Position numbers and translations under genes: made by a program. From contig NZ_JAKZAJ010000007.1 in the NCBI RefSeq assembly GCF_023156285.1, forward strand, positions 121,929-185,928: 64,000 nt of DNA. Direction: 5' to 3'. Every line of letters starts with the position of its first letter. Positions within the stretch are counted from its first letter, which is position 1. This DNA is from Marinobacter koreensis (GTDB lineage: Bacteria > Pseudomonadota > Gammaproteobacteria > Pseudomonadales > Oleiphilaceae). The notes below the pieces were generated by a model. It saw only the letters and a list, made by a program, of their open reading frames with translations, was not told the DNA's origin and made no database searches. Below are positions 1 to 11,439 of this stretch, one piece after another.

Positions 1-285
1 ATGGATCTGGTGGTGAATCAGGATTCCCGGGGTGAAGTAACTGCCGGCATTCCGTCGATCAACACCAACCAGGTCACCACGCAGGTGCTCGTTGGTAACG
101 GCGAAACTGTGGTCCTGGGTGGTATCTTCCAGTCCCAGGTCTCTACCCAGACCACTAAAACGCCGTTCCTCGGGGATATTCCTTACCTGGGAGCCCTGTT
201 CAAGCGGACCGAAAATGTCGATGAGCGCAGCGAGTTGCTGATCTTCATCACACCAAAAATCATCAAGAACGATCTGATCCAGTAA
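1..285 (+). CDS. pilQ: PilQ type IV pilus secretin, C-terminal fragment (5' end outside window)
   Basis: This is the last 94 codons of a secretin, the outer-membrane ring through which the type IV pilus passes. The sequence shows the secretin end signature: a VVLGGIF stretch near residue 37, then TPFLGDIPYLGALF near residue 55, and the ELLIFITPKII strand close to the stop. The ATG at position 1 is an internal methionine, because a secretin is several hundred residues long and the upstream part lies outside the window. Following it with aroK-aroB-damX is the usual pilMNOPQ-aroKB arrangement of gammaproteobacteria, which supports PilQ over a type II secretion secretin. The perfect terminator just downstream ends this operon. 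Family assignment is secure; the choice of PilQ rests on context. Confidence 0.9.
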   Translation: MDLVVNQDSRGEVTAGIPSINTNQVTTQVLVGNGETVVLGGIFQSQVSTQTTKTPFLGDIPYLGALFKRTENVDERSELLIFITPKIIKNDLIQ

Positions 286-300
286 TCGTCGGGTGTAACG

Positions 301-332
301 AAAGCCGCCGCGTAAAACCGGCGGCTTTTTTT
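301..332 (+). terminator. Rho-independent terminator after pilQ
   Basis: A perfect 10-bp stem (301-310 with 319-328) closes an 8-base loop and runs into a T tract at 326-332. It lies 15 bases after the pilQ stop and ends about 40 bases before aroK, so aroK probably needs its own promoter or read-through. Confidence 0.88.
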
Positions 333-372
333 GTGCTATTCTCACCCGCCTGAAAGCTTTTGAGCGTGTCTT

Positions 373-939
373 ATGTCTTTGCCCAAGCGAATCGTTCTGG
401 TGGGCCCCATGGGGGCGGGAAAAAGTACTATCGGTCGGATGCTGGCCCGCGAGCTGGGCTATCGCTTCCTCGACACCGACCGGATTATTGAAGAGCGCTG
501 CGGGGCCAACATTCCCTGGATCTTTGATGTTGAGGGTGAAGACGGGTTCCGGCAGCGAGAGACTGCGATGCTGACCGAGCTGGCCTCCGAGCCCCAGACG
601 GTTCTGGCGACGGGAGGCGGAGCCGTAATGCGCCCGGAAAACCACCCTTTGCTGAAGCAGGATTCGGTGGTTGTCTATCTGAAAACCTCAATAGAGCAGC
701 AGGTTGAGAGGACCAGGAAGGACCGTAATCGTCCACTACTGCAAAACGACGACCCGGAGTCGATCCTTCGGAACCTGTTTGCCATTCGCGACCCTATCTA
801 TCGCGAGCTGGCCGATATCGTGATGCATACGGACCGTAAAAGTCCCCGTCTTGTCGTCCGGCAACTGGTTAACCGAATTAATCCAAGAACTCCACGCCAT
901 CGCCGCCAGGTTCGTAAGGAGGGGCGCCATCATGTCTGA
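373..939 (+). CDS. aroK: Shikimate kinase I
   Basis: This enzyme phosphorylates shikimate with ATP in the aromatic amino acid pathway in the cytoplasm. The 188-residue protein has the P-loop GPMGAGKS at residues 11-18, the shikimate-binding DTD at 34-36 and the ATGGGAV turn near residue 80, followed by the lid region with RPLL. Length is slightly above the usual 170-175 because of a basic C-terminal tail. Its stop codon overlaps the start of aroB by 8 bases, so the two pathway enzymes are translationally coupled. The start at 373 gives the standard N-terminus right before the P-loop strand; no better start is visible. Confidence 0.96.
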   Translation: MSLPKRIVLVGPMGAGKSTIGRMLARELGYRFLDTDRIIEERCGANIPWIFDVEGEDGFRQRETAMLTELASEPQTVLATGGGAVMRPENHPLLKQDSVVVYLKTSIEQQVERTRKDRNRPLLQNDDPESILRNLFAIRDPIYRELADIVMHTDRKSPRLVVRQLVNRINPRTPRHRRQVRKEGRHHV

Positions 940-2026
940 AATTCTGCATCGGCTATCGGTTGATCTGGGTGAGCGGAGTTACCCCATCCTGATCGGCGCG
1001 GGCCTGCTGGGTTCCGTGGATCTGTCGCCCTGGGTGGAAGGTTCTCAGGTCATGATCGTGACCAATGACACGGTTGCGCCGTTGTATCTGAAGCACGCGG
1101 AGGCCAGCTTCCCGGGCAAATCGGTCAGTTCGGTTGTTCTGCCGGATGGCGAAAAATACAAAGACTGGCAAACTCTGAACCGGGTGTTTGATGCGCTACT
1201 CGAGGAGCGCCATAGCCGCAAGACTACCCTGGTCGCTTTGGGTGGCGGGGTCGTCGGCGATATGACAGGTTTCGCTGCAGCCTGCTACCAGCGCGGCGTT
1301 TCCTTTATCCAGATTCCGACGACCCTGCTTTCCCAGGTTGACTCTTCAGTAGGGGGGAAGACGGGCATCAATCACCCTCTGGGCAAGAACATGATTGGCG
1401 CGTTTCACCAGCCGAGCGTGGTTCTTATCGACACGGATACCCTCAAGACGCTGCCTCCCAGGGAGGTCTCTGCAGGCCTTGCGGAAATCATAAAGTACGG
1501 TCTGATCCGTGAGCCGGTGTTCCTCAGCTGGCTTGAAGCCAATATGGACCGGTTGACCCGACTGGACACCGATGCGGTGGCCGAAGCGGTCTATCGTTCC
1601 TGCGCCTGTAAAGCGGATGTGGTGGCTCAGGACGAGAAAGAGGGTGGGCTGCGAGCTATTCTGAACCTTGGTCATACCTTTGGACATGCCATCGAAACCT
1701 TCGCCGGTTATGGACACTGGTTGCACGGTGAGGCGGTTGGCACCGGTATGATAATGGCTGCCGATCTCTCGGTCAGGGAAGGAATGATCACTCCGGCTGA
1801 TTACCAGCGCGTGATTCGGATCATTCAGTCAGCCGGTCTGCCCCAGTTGCCACCAGGGAATATGACTCCGGATGATTTCATGTCTTTGATGGCGGTCGAT
1901 AAGAAGAATGTGGATGGTCAGCTCCGACTGGTCCTGCTTCGGTCGGTTGGTGAGGCTGAGGTAACCGCAGACGCCTCGAAAGAGCACCTGGCGGCAACCC
2001 TTTTGGCATTCTGTGGCCAGCAATAG
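932..2026 (+). CDS. aroB: 3-dehydroquinate synthase
   Basis: This is the second enzyme of the shikimate pathway, converting DAHP to 3-dehydroquinate using NAD and a divalent metal. The 364-residue protein contains the [11 protein letters not shown] nucleotide loop, the [10 protein letters not shown] substrate segment, and the metal-binding [11 protein letters not shown] and GHWLHGEAV histidine motifs in the expected order. I chose the ATG at 932 rather than an upstream in-frame start at 851, because a strong ribosome binding site (AAGGAGG at 916-922) stands 9 bases ahead and the protein then begins like other AroB proteins. It overlaps the end of aroK and is followed 26 bases later by the damX-like gene, so all three form one operon. 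Confidence 0.96.
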   Translation: MSEILHRLSVDLGERSYPILIGAGLLGSVDLSPWVEGSQVMIVTNDTVAPLYLKHAEASFPGKSVSSVVLPDGEKYKDWQTLNRVFDALLEERHSRKTTLVALGGGVVGDMTGFAAACYQRGVSFIQIPTTLLSQVDSSVGGKTGINHPLGKNMIGAFHQPSVVLIDTDTLKTLPPREVSAGLAEIIKYGLIREPVFLSWLEANMDRLTRLDTDAVAEAVYRSCACKADVVAQDEKEGGLRAILNLGHTFGHAIETFAGYGHWLHGEAVGTGMIMAADLSVREGMITPADYQRVIRIIQSAGLPQLPPGNMTPDDFMSLMAVDKKNVDGQLRLVLLRSVGEAEVTADASKEHLAATLLAFCGQQ

Positions 2027-2052
2027 TCAGGGTCGGAGGCCTGGAAGCGACG

Positions 2053-3630
2053 ATGGTCGATGGATTGAACAGTGTTGAGGACGGCGGGCTGTTTCCACGG
2101 TTGCAGCATCGCTATGGTCTCAGGGCCGATCCGTTGGATATGGATACGCCATTTTTCCCGGATGCTTCCCGGCAGCACGCTCTTGAGACGCTGAGACACC
2201 TCTGCGGCTTCGGTGACATGGCTCTTGTCCTGACCGGAGCCGTGGGTTCCGGGAAAACCCGTCTGCTTGGCGAGCTCATCCGTAGTGAGGCCGCCAGATT
2301 GGATTTTCACCGGCTTCCGACGGCGGCGCTCACCAGCCCGCAGGCGCTGGCCCGGGACCTGCGGAGCGTGGCCCGTTCGGCGATTGCTCCGGACGATGGC
2401 CCGAGAGAGGCCGTGTTCAAATTTTTCCGGTGGACGCAGGCAAAAGTTCGTAAGGGGCAGCGGATGGTGCTGCTGATTGACGACGCCGACAAGGTGCCGC
2501 CTGAGGTCTCCCGGTTGATTTTGTCGGGCTTTCTCTCGTCCGAGCGGGCAATGGCTGCGGTCCCGGTTTTTTCGGGCACCGAGGCTTTGCTGCCGCTTCT
2601 GGATGTTGATGAGGACACGCTTTCGGTTCATCACCTGCATCTTCGTCCCCTGGGAAAATCGGACATCTATGCCTATCTTGAGCCACGAATCCAGCGCGCC
2701 GGTGGTCCGGTCCCTGAACTGCTCAGTAACTCGAAACTGGAGCGATTGCATACGCTGAGCCAGGGCAGTTTTGGAAGGCTGAAACGGATCACCCCCGGCG
2801 TCTGGCTGGACATGGTGGCGGAGAAACCCGGCTCCCGAAAACGGACGGCCTTATCCTGGCGCCAATTTGCCTGGCCGGCGCTTGCCCTGATCATTCTGGC
2901 GGGTTCCTGGTGGCTGGTGTCTCTGCAGTACGATTATTCCGTCGCTGACCAGTCTGTGCCCAAGACAAAGCCAGAGCCGGTGCGGAAAAGCGTAACGGTC
3001 GGGCCTGATGCAGAGTCGGCGCCAGAGCCCGAGCCTGAAAAGGAAGCTGTTGAGCCGGCTCCATTGCCAGCAGCGGACAAGCCTGAACCCACGATCAGTA
3101 CCGAACCGCCCCCGGTGGTGTCCGAATCGAGTGCTTCCGCACGTGCTGAGCCCCTGAGCGGGGAAGCACGGGCCAGCGAGCCGGAGGCACCAGAAACGAC
3201 GGATGGCCCGGCGGATTCCGTGCCGGTAGAGACGGCGGATGCGGTGACTGACAATGGTGGTGTGACTGAGCCGGCTTCGGTTCCGGAGCAGGACAGGATC
3301 AAGCCTGAGTCCGAACCTGAACCCGCTGAGCCGGCCTTTACTCCAGCCTTGCCGGCACGTTTTGTCGATCTGGATCGGCTTCGTGATCGTAAGGGATGGA
3401 CGGTACAGTTGATTGCGGGCCACCTGGAATCGACGGCGTTGAATCTGATTCGCCAATATCCCGACCTGGACGGTTTGGCTTACACCCGGTCAAAGCTGAA
3501 TGACAAGCCCTGGTTTATGGTAGTATATGGCGATTTTGTGAGTAGCGGTGCTGCTCACGAGGCTGTCCAGTCGCTGCCAGAGGCCCTCCGGAAACAATCG
3601 CCCTGGGTCCGTCGCAGCGCAGATCTCTGA
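2053..3630 (+). CDS. damX: DamX-like AAA ATPase with C-terminal SPOR domain
   Basis: This is a 525-residue inner-membrane protein with a cytoplasmic ATPase-like module and a periplasmic peptidoglycan-binding end. Residues 40-250 resemble the ExeA/GspA-type AAA fold, with a P-loop GAVGSGKT at 62-69 and a Walker B VLLIDDAD at 139-146. One transmembrane helix spans about 272-291. Residues 300-440 are a long linker rich in Pro, Glu and Ala with many PEPE repeats. The last 80 residues form a SPOR domain (WTVQLIAG start, PWFMVVYGDF middle), which in this family binds denuded glycan strands at the division septum. Position directly after aroB is the classic place of damX. Unlike E. coli DamX, this form keeps an ATPase module; whether it hydrolyses ATP is not shown by the sequence. 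Confidence 0.85.
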   Translation: MVDGLNSVEDGGLFPRLQHRYGLRADPLDMDTPFFPDASRQHALETLRHLCGFGDMALVLTGAVGSGKTRLLGELIRSEAARLDFHRLPTAALTSPQALARDLRSVARSAIAPDDGPREAVFKFFRWTQAKVRKGQRMVLLIDDADKVPPEVSRLILSGFLSSERAMAAVPVFSGTEALLPLLDVDEDTLSVHHLHLRPLGKSDIYAYLEPRIQRAGGPVPELLSNSKLERLHTLSQGSFGRLKRITPGVWLDMVAEKPGSRKRTALSWRQFAWPALALIILAGSWWLVSLQYDYSVADQSVPKTKPEPVRKSVTVGPDAESAPEPEPEKEAVEPAPLPAADKPEPTISTEPPPVVSESSASARAEPLSGEARASEPEAPETTDGPADSVPVETADAVTDNGGVTEPASVPEQDRIKPESEPEPAEPAFTPALPARFVDLDRLRDRKGWTVQLIAGHLESTALNLIRQYPDLDGLAYTRSKLNDKPWFMVVYGDFVSSGAAHEAVQSLPEALRKQSPWVRRSADL

Positions 3631-3717
3631 CCACCATCGTTATGCCGGCAGCCCGTCAGGCCTGTTGGCAGCCCGGTCCTCAACGGTGGCAGACCCTAAC
3701 AATAATTCAACTCTGAT

Positions 3718-3746
3718 TTGAGTACGTATTTCTACGTGTGTAAAAT
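3718..3746 (+). promoter_or_regulatory. Candidate sigma-70 promoter of gltBD
   Basis: TTGAGT at 3718-3723 and TAAAAT at 3741-3746 are separated by exactly 17 bases. They sit about 95 bases upstream of gltB in the 210-base gap after damX, the only good hexamer pair I see there. Not proven. Confidence 0.5.
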
Positions 3747-3840
3747 GGCCAGCCCCCATTTTCAGTGTCAGAGGGTGCCCTTCAGGCTGCTTTATTGCTA
3801 ACCCTCTGATTGAAAAGCATTTCTACGCGAGAGAACGCTT

Positions 3841-6800
3841 ATGATGACAGGTTTGTATCATCCCGAAGAATTCAGGGACAACTGCGGATTTGGTCTGATC
3901 GCCCACATGAAGGGCGAGGCCAGCCACAAGTTGTTGCAAACTGCCATCGAGTCCCTGACCTGCATGACCCACCGAGGTGGTATCGCTGCAGACGGCAAGA
4001 CCGGCGATGGCTGTGGCCTTCTGATTCAGAGCCCGGATGCGTTCCTGAAAAAGGCAGCCAAGACGGCCTTCGGCCGTGAACCTGGCGACCTGTTCGCTGT
4101 CGGTCAGGTTTTCTTGAGCCCGGACGATAACAAGGCAGCGGCCGGACGTGCGGCCGTCGAAAAGCGCCTGACAGAGCAAGGCCTGGAAATCATGGGCTGG
4201 CGTGAAGTCCCGGTTGACGACAGTTGCCTGGGGCCCATGGCCCTGGACTGCCTGCCGCGCATTGAGCAGGTTTTCGTTGTGCCAGCAGGCAAGTCGGAGA
4301 AAGAATTCGGAATCAGTCTGTTCGTTGGCCGTCGGCATGCCGAACGCGACATGGAAGAAGACTCGGAATTCTACATTTGCAGCCTTTCGCACCGGACTCT
4401 TGCCTACAAGGGCCTGATGATGCCGGCGGATCTGGCCAACTTCTATAAGGATCTGGGCGATCCGGATCTCCAGACGGCCATTTGTGTGTTCCACCAGCGA
4501 TTTTCCACCAACACCATGCCCAAATGGCCGCTGGCACAGCCTTTCCGTTACCTTGCCCACAACGGCGAGATCAATACCATTGACGGCAACCGGAACTGGG
4601 CCATTGCCCGGGCGGCAAAGTTCAGCTCGCCGGATCTGCCGGATCTTCAGACACTGCAGCCGCTGGTAAACCTGACGGGATCAGATTCTTCCAGCATGGA
4701 CAACATGCTGGAGGTCCTTCTTGCCGGTGGGGTGGATCTGTTCCGTGCGGTTCGCATGATGATTCCGCCCGCATGGCAGAACGTCGATACCATGGATTCC
4801 GAGCTTCGCGCCTTCTACGAGTACAACTCCATGCACATGGAGCCGTGGGATGGGCCAGCGGGCCTGGTCATGTCGGATGGTCGCTACGCCGTCTGCATGC
4901 TCGACCGCAACGGCCTGCGTCCTGCCCGGTGGGTCATCACGAAGGATGACTTCATCACTCTGGCTTCCGAGATCGGCACCTACGGTTATCAGCCTGACGA
5001 CGTTGTCGCCAAGGGCCGGGTCGGTCCGGGACAGATCCTCGCGATTGACACGGAATCCGGCGAAGTCCTGCATACCAGCGATGTGGATCAGCGTCTCAAG
5101 ACGGCGCAGCCCTACAAGCGGTGGCTGAGAGAAAACGCCCTGCGTGTGGAAACCACGCTGAATCAGGACACACCTGAATTCAAATTAATGTCTGGTGATG
5201 AGCTTCTCGTTCACCAGAAGATGTTCAATGTGTCTTTTGAAGAGCGGGACCAGGTCCTCCGGCCTCTGGCGGAGAACGGTCAGGAGGCGGTTGGCTCGAT
5301 GGGTGATGATACGCCCATGGCCGTATTGTCCAGCAAGGTGCGGCACGTTGCTGAATACTTCCGTCAGAAATTTGCCCAGGTAACCAACCCGCCGATCGAC
5401 CCCTTGAGGGAGTCGATCGTCATGTCGCTGGAAACCTGTATCGGCGCCGAGCGCAATGTGTTCGAGGAAACCGCGGAACACGCGGATCGGATCATCCTGA
5501 CTACGCCTGTCCTGTCGCCGGCGAAGTTCCTCAAGATCTCCAACAACACCCGTCCGGGATTCGAGGTTGCGCGAATCTCCATGAGCTATCGCCCGGAGCA
5601 GGGGCTGGAGCAGGCGATCAGGAATGTCTGTGACCGGGCCGAGCAGGCCGTGCGGGATGGCAAGGTCATCCTGATTCTCACCGACAAGGATCTCAGTGAG
5701 GGAGAGCTGCCGGTCAACGCCCTGATGGCGACCGGTGCGGTTCACCATCACCTGGTCAAGCAGGGGCTGCGGTGCGATTCGAACCTTGTGGTCGAGACCG
5801 GCTGGGCGCGGGATCCGCATCACTTTGCCGTGCTGTTCGGGTTTGGCGCGACCGCCGTTTACCCTTATCTTGCCTATCAGATCCTCAATGATCTGATCCG
5901 CACCGGTGAGGTCCTGATTGATCCGATCGACGCCAAGAACAACTACCGGAAAGGTATCAACAAAGGTCTGTTGAAGATCCTGTCCAAAATGGGCATTTCC
6001 ACCATCACCTCTTACCGGGGCGCCCAGCTTTTTGAGGCGATCGGTCTGGCAGACGATGTGGTCGACCTGTGCTTCAAGGGCGTTCCCAGCCGCATCCAGG
6101 GTGCCGGGTTCATTGACTTCCAGGAAGACCAGGAAAAGCTGGCGAGCGTCGCGTGGAAAGCTCGCAAGCCTATTTCCCAGGGTGGCCTGTTGAAGTATGT
6201 CCACGGTCAGGAGTACCACGCCTTCAACCCGGATGTCGTCGGTAAACTCCAGGAAGCCGTGACCAGTGGTGACTATGGGCAATACAGGGAATATGCCGGG
6301 CTGGTGAACGAGCGCCCGGTAGCGACGCTTCGCGACCTTCTGACCTTCCGTAAGGATCTGAAGTCGATTGATGTCTCGGAAGTCGAGCCGGTGGAGAACA
6401 TATTCCCGCGTTTCGATTCCGCCGCCATGTCCCTGGGGGCGCTTTCTCCGGAGGCACACGAGGCGCTGGCGGTTGCCATGAATACCCTTGGCGGTCGCTC
6501 CAACTCTGGTGAAGGCGGTGAGGATCCGGCGCGTTACGGCACCGAGAAACGTTCCAAGATCAAGCAGGTGGCCTCAGGACGCTTCGGCGTGACGGCAGAG
6601 TACCTGCGCAGTGCGGACGTCATGCAGATCAAGGTTGCCCAGGGTGCCAAGCCGGGCGAGGGTGGCCAGCTGCCGGGTGGCAAGGTCAATGAGCTGATCG
6701 CGCGTCTGCGGTATTCCGTGCCGGGCGTGACGCTGATTTCTCCGCCGCCGCACCATGATATCTACTCCATCGAGGATCTGGCGCAGCTGATCTTTGACCT

Positions 6801-8289
6801 CAAACAGGTCAACCCGAAGGCACTGGTCTCGGTCAAGCTGGTGTCCGAGCCCGGCGTGGGTACGATCGCCGCCGGTGTTGCCAAGGCCTATGCCGATCTG
6901 ATTACCGTCTCCGGTTACGATGGCGGTACCGCGGCCAGTCCGCTGACGTCGATCCGTTACGCAGGCTCCCCCTGGGAGCTGGGTCTGACCGAGACCCAGC
7001 AGGCGCTGCGGGCGAACGATCTTCGTGGCAAGATCCGGCTGCAGACAGACGGTGGGATCAAGACCGGCCTCGATGTGGTCAAGGGTGCCATTCTCGGCGC
7101 GGAAAGTTTCGGGTTCGGGACCACACCTATGGTTGCGCTGGGGTGCAAATACCTGCGTATCTGCCACCTGAACAACTGTGCGACCGGCGTAGCCACCCAG
7201 AATGACCATCTGCGGGAAGAGCATTTCAAGGGTACCGTTGAGATGGCCATGAACTTCTTCCGTTTCGTGGCGGAAGAAACCCGTGAGTGGATGGCGAAGC
7301 TGGGTGTGCGCAGCCTGGAGGAACTGGTCGGTCGCGTAGATTTGCTTGAGCGCCTTCCCGGTGATACCGAACGTCAGAAGAAGCTGGATCTGACACGCCT
7401 GCTGCAGAACGACAGCATTCCGGCGGACAAGCCCCAGACCTGCCAGGTAGAGCGCAACCATCCGTTCGACCGCGGCACCCTGGCGGAGCAAATGGTCAAG
7501 GACATCGCATCGGCAATCGACAACAAGTCCGGCGGTGCCTGGTCTTACCGGGTAACCAACTGTGACCGCTCCATCGGTGCGAGACTGTCGGGTGAAATCG
7601 CCGAGAAGCATGGCAACCAGGGGATGGTCGATGCGCCTATCACCCTGGATCTGACCGGAACGGCCGGCCAGAGCTTCGGGGTCTGGAACGTCGGTGGTCT
7701 GAACCTGATCCTCGAGGGTGATGCCAACGATTACGTGGGCAAGGGGATGACCGGTGGCAAGCTGGTGATCAAGCCGCCACGTGGTAGTGAGTTCAAGACC
7801 CAGGAAACCTCGATCATGGGTAACACGTGTCTGTACGGCGCCACCGGCGGCAAGCTGTTTGCCGCGGGAACAGCCGGAGAGCGTTTTGCCGTTCGCAACT
7901 CCGGTGCGTCCGCCGTCGTGGAAGGTGCCGGTGATCACTGCTGTGAGTACATGACCGGGGGCCTGGTGACGGTTCTGGGCAATACCGGACACAACTTCGG
8001 CGCCGGTATGACCGGTGGTTTTGCCTACGTACTGGACCAACACAACACGTTCGTGGACAAGTACAACCATGAACTGGTGGAAATCCAGCGTATCTCCAGC
8101 GAGGACATGGAGTCTTACCGAAACCACCTGCGCGGCGTGATCCGCGAGCATATCGCGGAAACCGGTAGTGAGTGGGCAGAGCACATTCTTGAGAATTTCG
8201 ACGATTACATCGGCCGTTTCTGGCTGGTGAAACCCAAGGCCGCCAGCTTGCGCAGTCTGCTGGCCAGCACCCGCGCGCGTCCGGAATAA
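3841..8289 (+). CDS. gltB: Glutamate synthase (NADPH) large subunit
   Basis: This subunit makes glutamate from glutamine and 2-oxoglutarate together with GltD; it is the main nitrogen assimilation route at low ammonia. The 1482-residue length fits the bacterial alpha subunit. An N-terminal propeptide of 14 residues precedes the catalytic Cys15 in CGFGLIAH, which becomes residue 1 after self-cleavage. Then come the class II glutamine amidotransferase domain (to about residue 430), the central domain, the FMN-binding synthase domain with SGYDGGT, the 3Fe-4S cluster motif C-x5-C-x4-C in [13 protein letters not shown] near residue 1105, and the GXGXG beta-helix domain. Two ATGs stand side by side at 3841 and 3844. 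gltD follows after 80 bases in the same operon. Confidence 0.97.
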   Translation: MMTGLYHPEEFRDNCGFGLIAHMKGEASHKLLQTAIESLTCMTHRGGIAADGKTGDGCGLLIQSPDAFLKKAAKTAFGREPGDLFAVGQVFLSPDDNKAAAGRAAVEKRLTEQGLEIMGWREVPVDDSCLGPMALDCLPRIEQVFVVPAGKSEKEFGISLFVGRRHAERDMEEDSEFYICSLSHRTLAYKGLMMPADLANFYKDLGDPDLQTAICVFHQRFSTNTMPKWPLAQPFRYLAHNGEINTIDGNRNWAIARAAKFSSPDLPDLQTLQPLVNLTGSDSSSMDNMLEVLLAGGVDLFRAVRMMIPPAWQNVDTMDSELRAFYEYNSMHMEPWDGPAGLVMSDGRYAVCMLDRNGLRPARWVITKDDFITLASEIGTYGYQPDDVVAKGRVGPGQILAIDTESGEVLHTSDVDQRLKTAQPYKRWLRENALRVETTLNQDTPEFKLMSGDELLVHQKMFNVSFEERDQVLRPLAENGQEAVGSMGDDTPMAVLSSKVRHVAEYFRQKFAQVTNPPIDPLRESIVMSLETCIGAERNVFEETAEHADRIILTTPVLSPAKFLKISNNTRPGFEVARISMSYRPEQGLEQAIRNVCDRAEQAVRDGKVILILTDKDLSEGELPVNALMATGAVHHHLVKQGLRCDSNLVVETGWARDPHHFAVLFGFGATAVYPYLAYQILNDLIRTGEVLIDPIDAKNNYRKGINKGLLKILSKMGISTITSYRGAQLFEAIGLADDVVDLCFKGVPSRIQGAGFIDFQEDQEKLASVAWKARKPISQGGLLKYVHGQEYHAFNPDVVGKLQEAVTSGDYGQYREYAGLVNERPVATLRDLLTFRKDLKSIDVSEVEPVENIFPRFDSAAMSLGALSPEAHEALAVAMNTLGGRSNSGEGGEDPARYGTEKRSKIKQVASGRFGVTAEYLRSADVMQIKVAQGAKPGEGGQLPGGKVNELIARLRYSVPGVTLISPPPHHDIYSIEDLAQLIFDLKQVNPKALVSVKLVSEPGVGTIAAGVAKAYADLITVSGYDGGTAASPLTSIRYAGSPWELGLTETQQALRANDLRGKIRLQTDGGIKTGLDVVKGAILGAESFGFGTTPMVALGCKYLRICHLNNCATGVATQNDHLREEHFKGTVEMAMNFFRFVAEETREWMAKLGVRSLEELVGRVDLLERLPGDTERQKKLDLTRLLQNDSIPADKPQTCQVERNHPFDRGTLAEQMVKDIASAIDNKSGGAWSYRVTNCDRSIGARLSGEIAEKHGNQGMVDAPITLDLTGTAGQSFGVWNVGGLNLILEGDANDYVGKGMTGGKLVIKPPRGSEFKTQETSIMGNTCLYGATGGKLFAAGTAGERFAVRNSGASAVVEGAGDHCCEYMTGGLVTVLGNTGHNFGAGMTGGFAYVLDQHNTFVDKYNHELVEIQRISSEDMESYRNHLRGVIREHIAETGSEWAEHILENFDDYIGRFWLVKPKAASLRSLLASTRARPE

Positions 8290-8354
8290 GCGTCGGGCCG
8301 GAATGGGTTCGGGAAGCGACGTCTGAACAGCTCGCTTCTCCGTGTCGAAATTGA

Positions 8355-9791
<1,437 letters not shown>

Positions 9792-9812
9792 TGTCCGGTT
9801 GATACGGATCAG

Positions 9813-9847
9813 AAGGGCGGCTTTCTAGGTGGAAGCCGCCCTTTTTT
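9813..9847 (+). terminator. Rho-independent terminator after gltD
   Basis: A perfect 11-bp stem (9813-9823 with 9833-9843) encloses a 9-base loop and merges into six Ts. It separates gltBD from hemE. Confidence 0.9.
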
Positions 9848-9913
9848 ATTCCGTTGATCCGGGTATCATTGCCGCCATCGAATTCTCTATCAGACCTGAA
9901 GGCCGGACTTGCT

Positions 9914-10978
9914 ATGACAGAGCTGAAAAACGACCGATTCCTGCGTGCCCTGATGCGTCAACCCGTCGATCGCACACCGGTATGGATGATGCGCCAGGCT
10001 GGCCGCTATCTGCCGGAATACCGGGCGACACGTGCCAAGGCCGGGGATTTTCTCAGCCTGTGCAAAAATACGGAACTGGCCTGTGAGGTCACGCTGCAGC
10101 CGCTGGAGCGTTTTCCCCTTGATGCCGCCATCTTGTTCTCGGATATCCTGACGATTCCGGATGCGCTCGGTCTGGGGTTGTATTTTGAAACCGGCGAAGG
10201 CCCGAAGTTCCGGCATACGATCCGCTCTGAGGCGGATGTCGCTGCGCTGCCGAAGCTCAAGGCGGAAGCCGATCTGGATTATGTGATGAACGCCGTATCG
10301 ACCATCCGCGATGCGCTGGGTGGTCGGGTACCCCTGATCGGTTTCTCGGGCAGCCCCTGGACACTCGCGACCTACATGATCGAAGGGGGCTCATCGAAGG
10401 ATTTCCGGGAAGCCAAAAAGCTGATGTACGGCCAGCCAGAGGTCATGCATCGTCTCCTGGACCACCTCGCGGACGCGGTTGTCGACTATCTCAACGGTCA
10501 GATTCGCGCCGGCGCACAGGCTGTGCAGATTTTTGATACCTGGGGCGGCGTACTCAGCAGCTGGGCGTACGAAGAGTTTTCGCTCCGCTACATGACCAAG
10601 ATCGTGGATGGCCTGATCCGTGAACGGGACGGACGCCGCATTCCGGTCATCCTGTTCACCAAGAACGGTGGTCAGTGGCTGGAATCGATTGCCGATTCCG
10701 GGTGCGATGCGGTTGGTCTCGACTGGACCACGGACATTGGCAATGCCCGGGCCAGGATCGGGGATCGGGTGGCCCTGCAGGGCAATATGGATCCGGCGAT
10801 GCTGTATGCGCCGCCGGCGCGGATCCGCCAGGAGGTTGCCGATATTTTGCGCCGCTTTGGAAGCGGGACCGGGCACATATTCAACCTGGGGCATGGTATT
10901 ACGCCGGATGTGGACCCTGAGCACGCCAAAGCGTTCATCGAAGCGGTTGTCGAGCTCAGTCCCGAGTACCACCGGTAG
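9914..10978 (+). CDS. hemE: Uroporphyrinogen decarboxylase
   Basis: HemE removes four carboxyl groups from uroporphyrinogen III to give coproporphyrinogen III in heme synthesis. The 354-residue product aligns from end to end by eye with E. coli HemE: start MTELKNDR, the [16 protein letters not shown] signature near residue 22, [14 protein letters not shown] near 140, the FDTWGG motif, and the LQGNMDP and FNLGHG segments near the end. The ATG at 9914 gives this N-terminus; an in-frame upstream start at 9854 would add 20 residues that do not belong to the family. It stands alone after the gltD terminator, with about 65 bases for a promoter. Confidence 0.97.
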   Translation: MTELKNDRFLRALMRQPVDRTPVWMMRQAGRYLPEYRATRAKAGDFLSLCKNTELACEVTLQPLERFPLDAAILFSDILTIPDALGLGLYFETGEGPKFRHTIRSEADVAALPKLKAEADLDYVMNAVSTIRDALGGRVPLIGFSGSPWTLATYMIEGGSSKDFREAKKLMYGQPEVMHRLLDHLADAVVDYLNGQIRAGAQAVQIFDTWGGVLSSWAYEEFSLRYMTKIVDGLIRERDGRRIPVILFTKNGGQWLESIADSGCDAVGLDWTTDIGNARARIGDRVALQGNMDPAMLYAPPARIRQEVADILRRFGSGTGHIFNLGHGITPDVDPEHAKAFIEAVVELSPEYHR

Positions 10979-11062
10979 GCGCCCCTGCGCACTGCCACTG
11001 GCCGAGTTGGCCGGTCCCCGCTATAGTCACAGTGAGTCGGACCGGTCAGCAGGAGTTACCTT

Positions 11063-11431
11063 TTGTCATCACAAGCGCCAGAGAAACGCCGTTTTCACCG
11101 AATCGAATTCGATGCGCCCTGCGAACTGCATTGTCGGGACAATGTCTGGACTACCGAGGTACTGGATATTTCCCTGAAGGGGGTTCTGGTCAGGCGTCCC
11201 GATCATTGGACAGCATCGCTGAATGATCCGTGTGAGGTGGTGATCCACCTGGATGATCAGATGACGGCGATTGTCATGGCCGTGGAATTGAAGCACGTGG
11301 AAACGCACCGGCTTGGCTTCAAATGCCAGTATATCGACCTGGAGAGCGTCACCCACCTCAAGCGGCTGGTGGAGCTCAACCTCGGCGACCAGGCCTTGCT
11401 TGAGCGCGAGTTCGCTCACCTGATCGACTGA
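11063..11431 (+). CDS. PilZ-domain protein (putative c-di-GMP receptor)
   Basis: This small 122-residue cytoplasmic protein is a single PilZ domain. The c-di-GMP binding signature is complete: an N-terminal RRFHR (RxxxR) at residues 9-13 and DISLKG (DxSxxG) near residue 36. This suggests it senses the second messenger, perhaps acting on motility or pili, but the target cannot be read from the sequence. The start is TTG at 11063, supported by AGGAG at 11051-11055 seven bases upstream; no ATG fits. It runs convergent to radA with only 8 bases between the stops and no clear terminator. Confidence 0.85.
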   Translation: MSSQAPEKRRFHRIEFDAPCELHCRDNVWTTEVLDISLKGVLVRRPDHWTASLNDPCEVVIHLDDQMTAIVMAVELKHVETHRLGFKCQYIDLESVTHLKRLVELNLGDQALLEREFAHLID

Positions 11432-11439
11432 CCACCAGT

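Noticed and set aside
1918..2751. 277-codon frame on the minus strand across aroB and the damX-like gene
   Set aside because: It lies antisense to two clear genes, is rich in Arg and Gln, and shows no motif; it is a high-GC shadow frame.
6574..8184. 536-codon antisense frame inside gltB
   Set aside because: Same reason: shadow of a clear glutamate synthase gene, with no ribosome site or motif.
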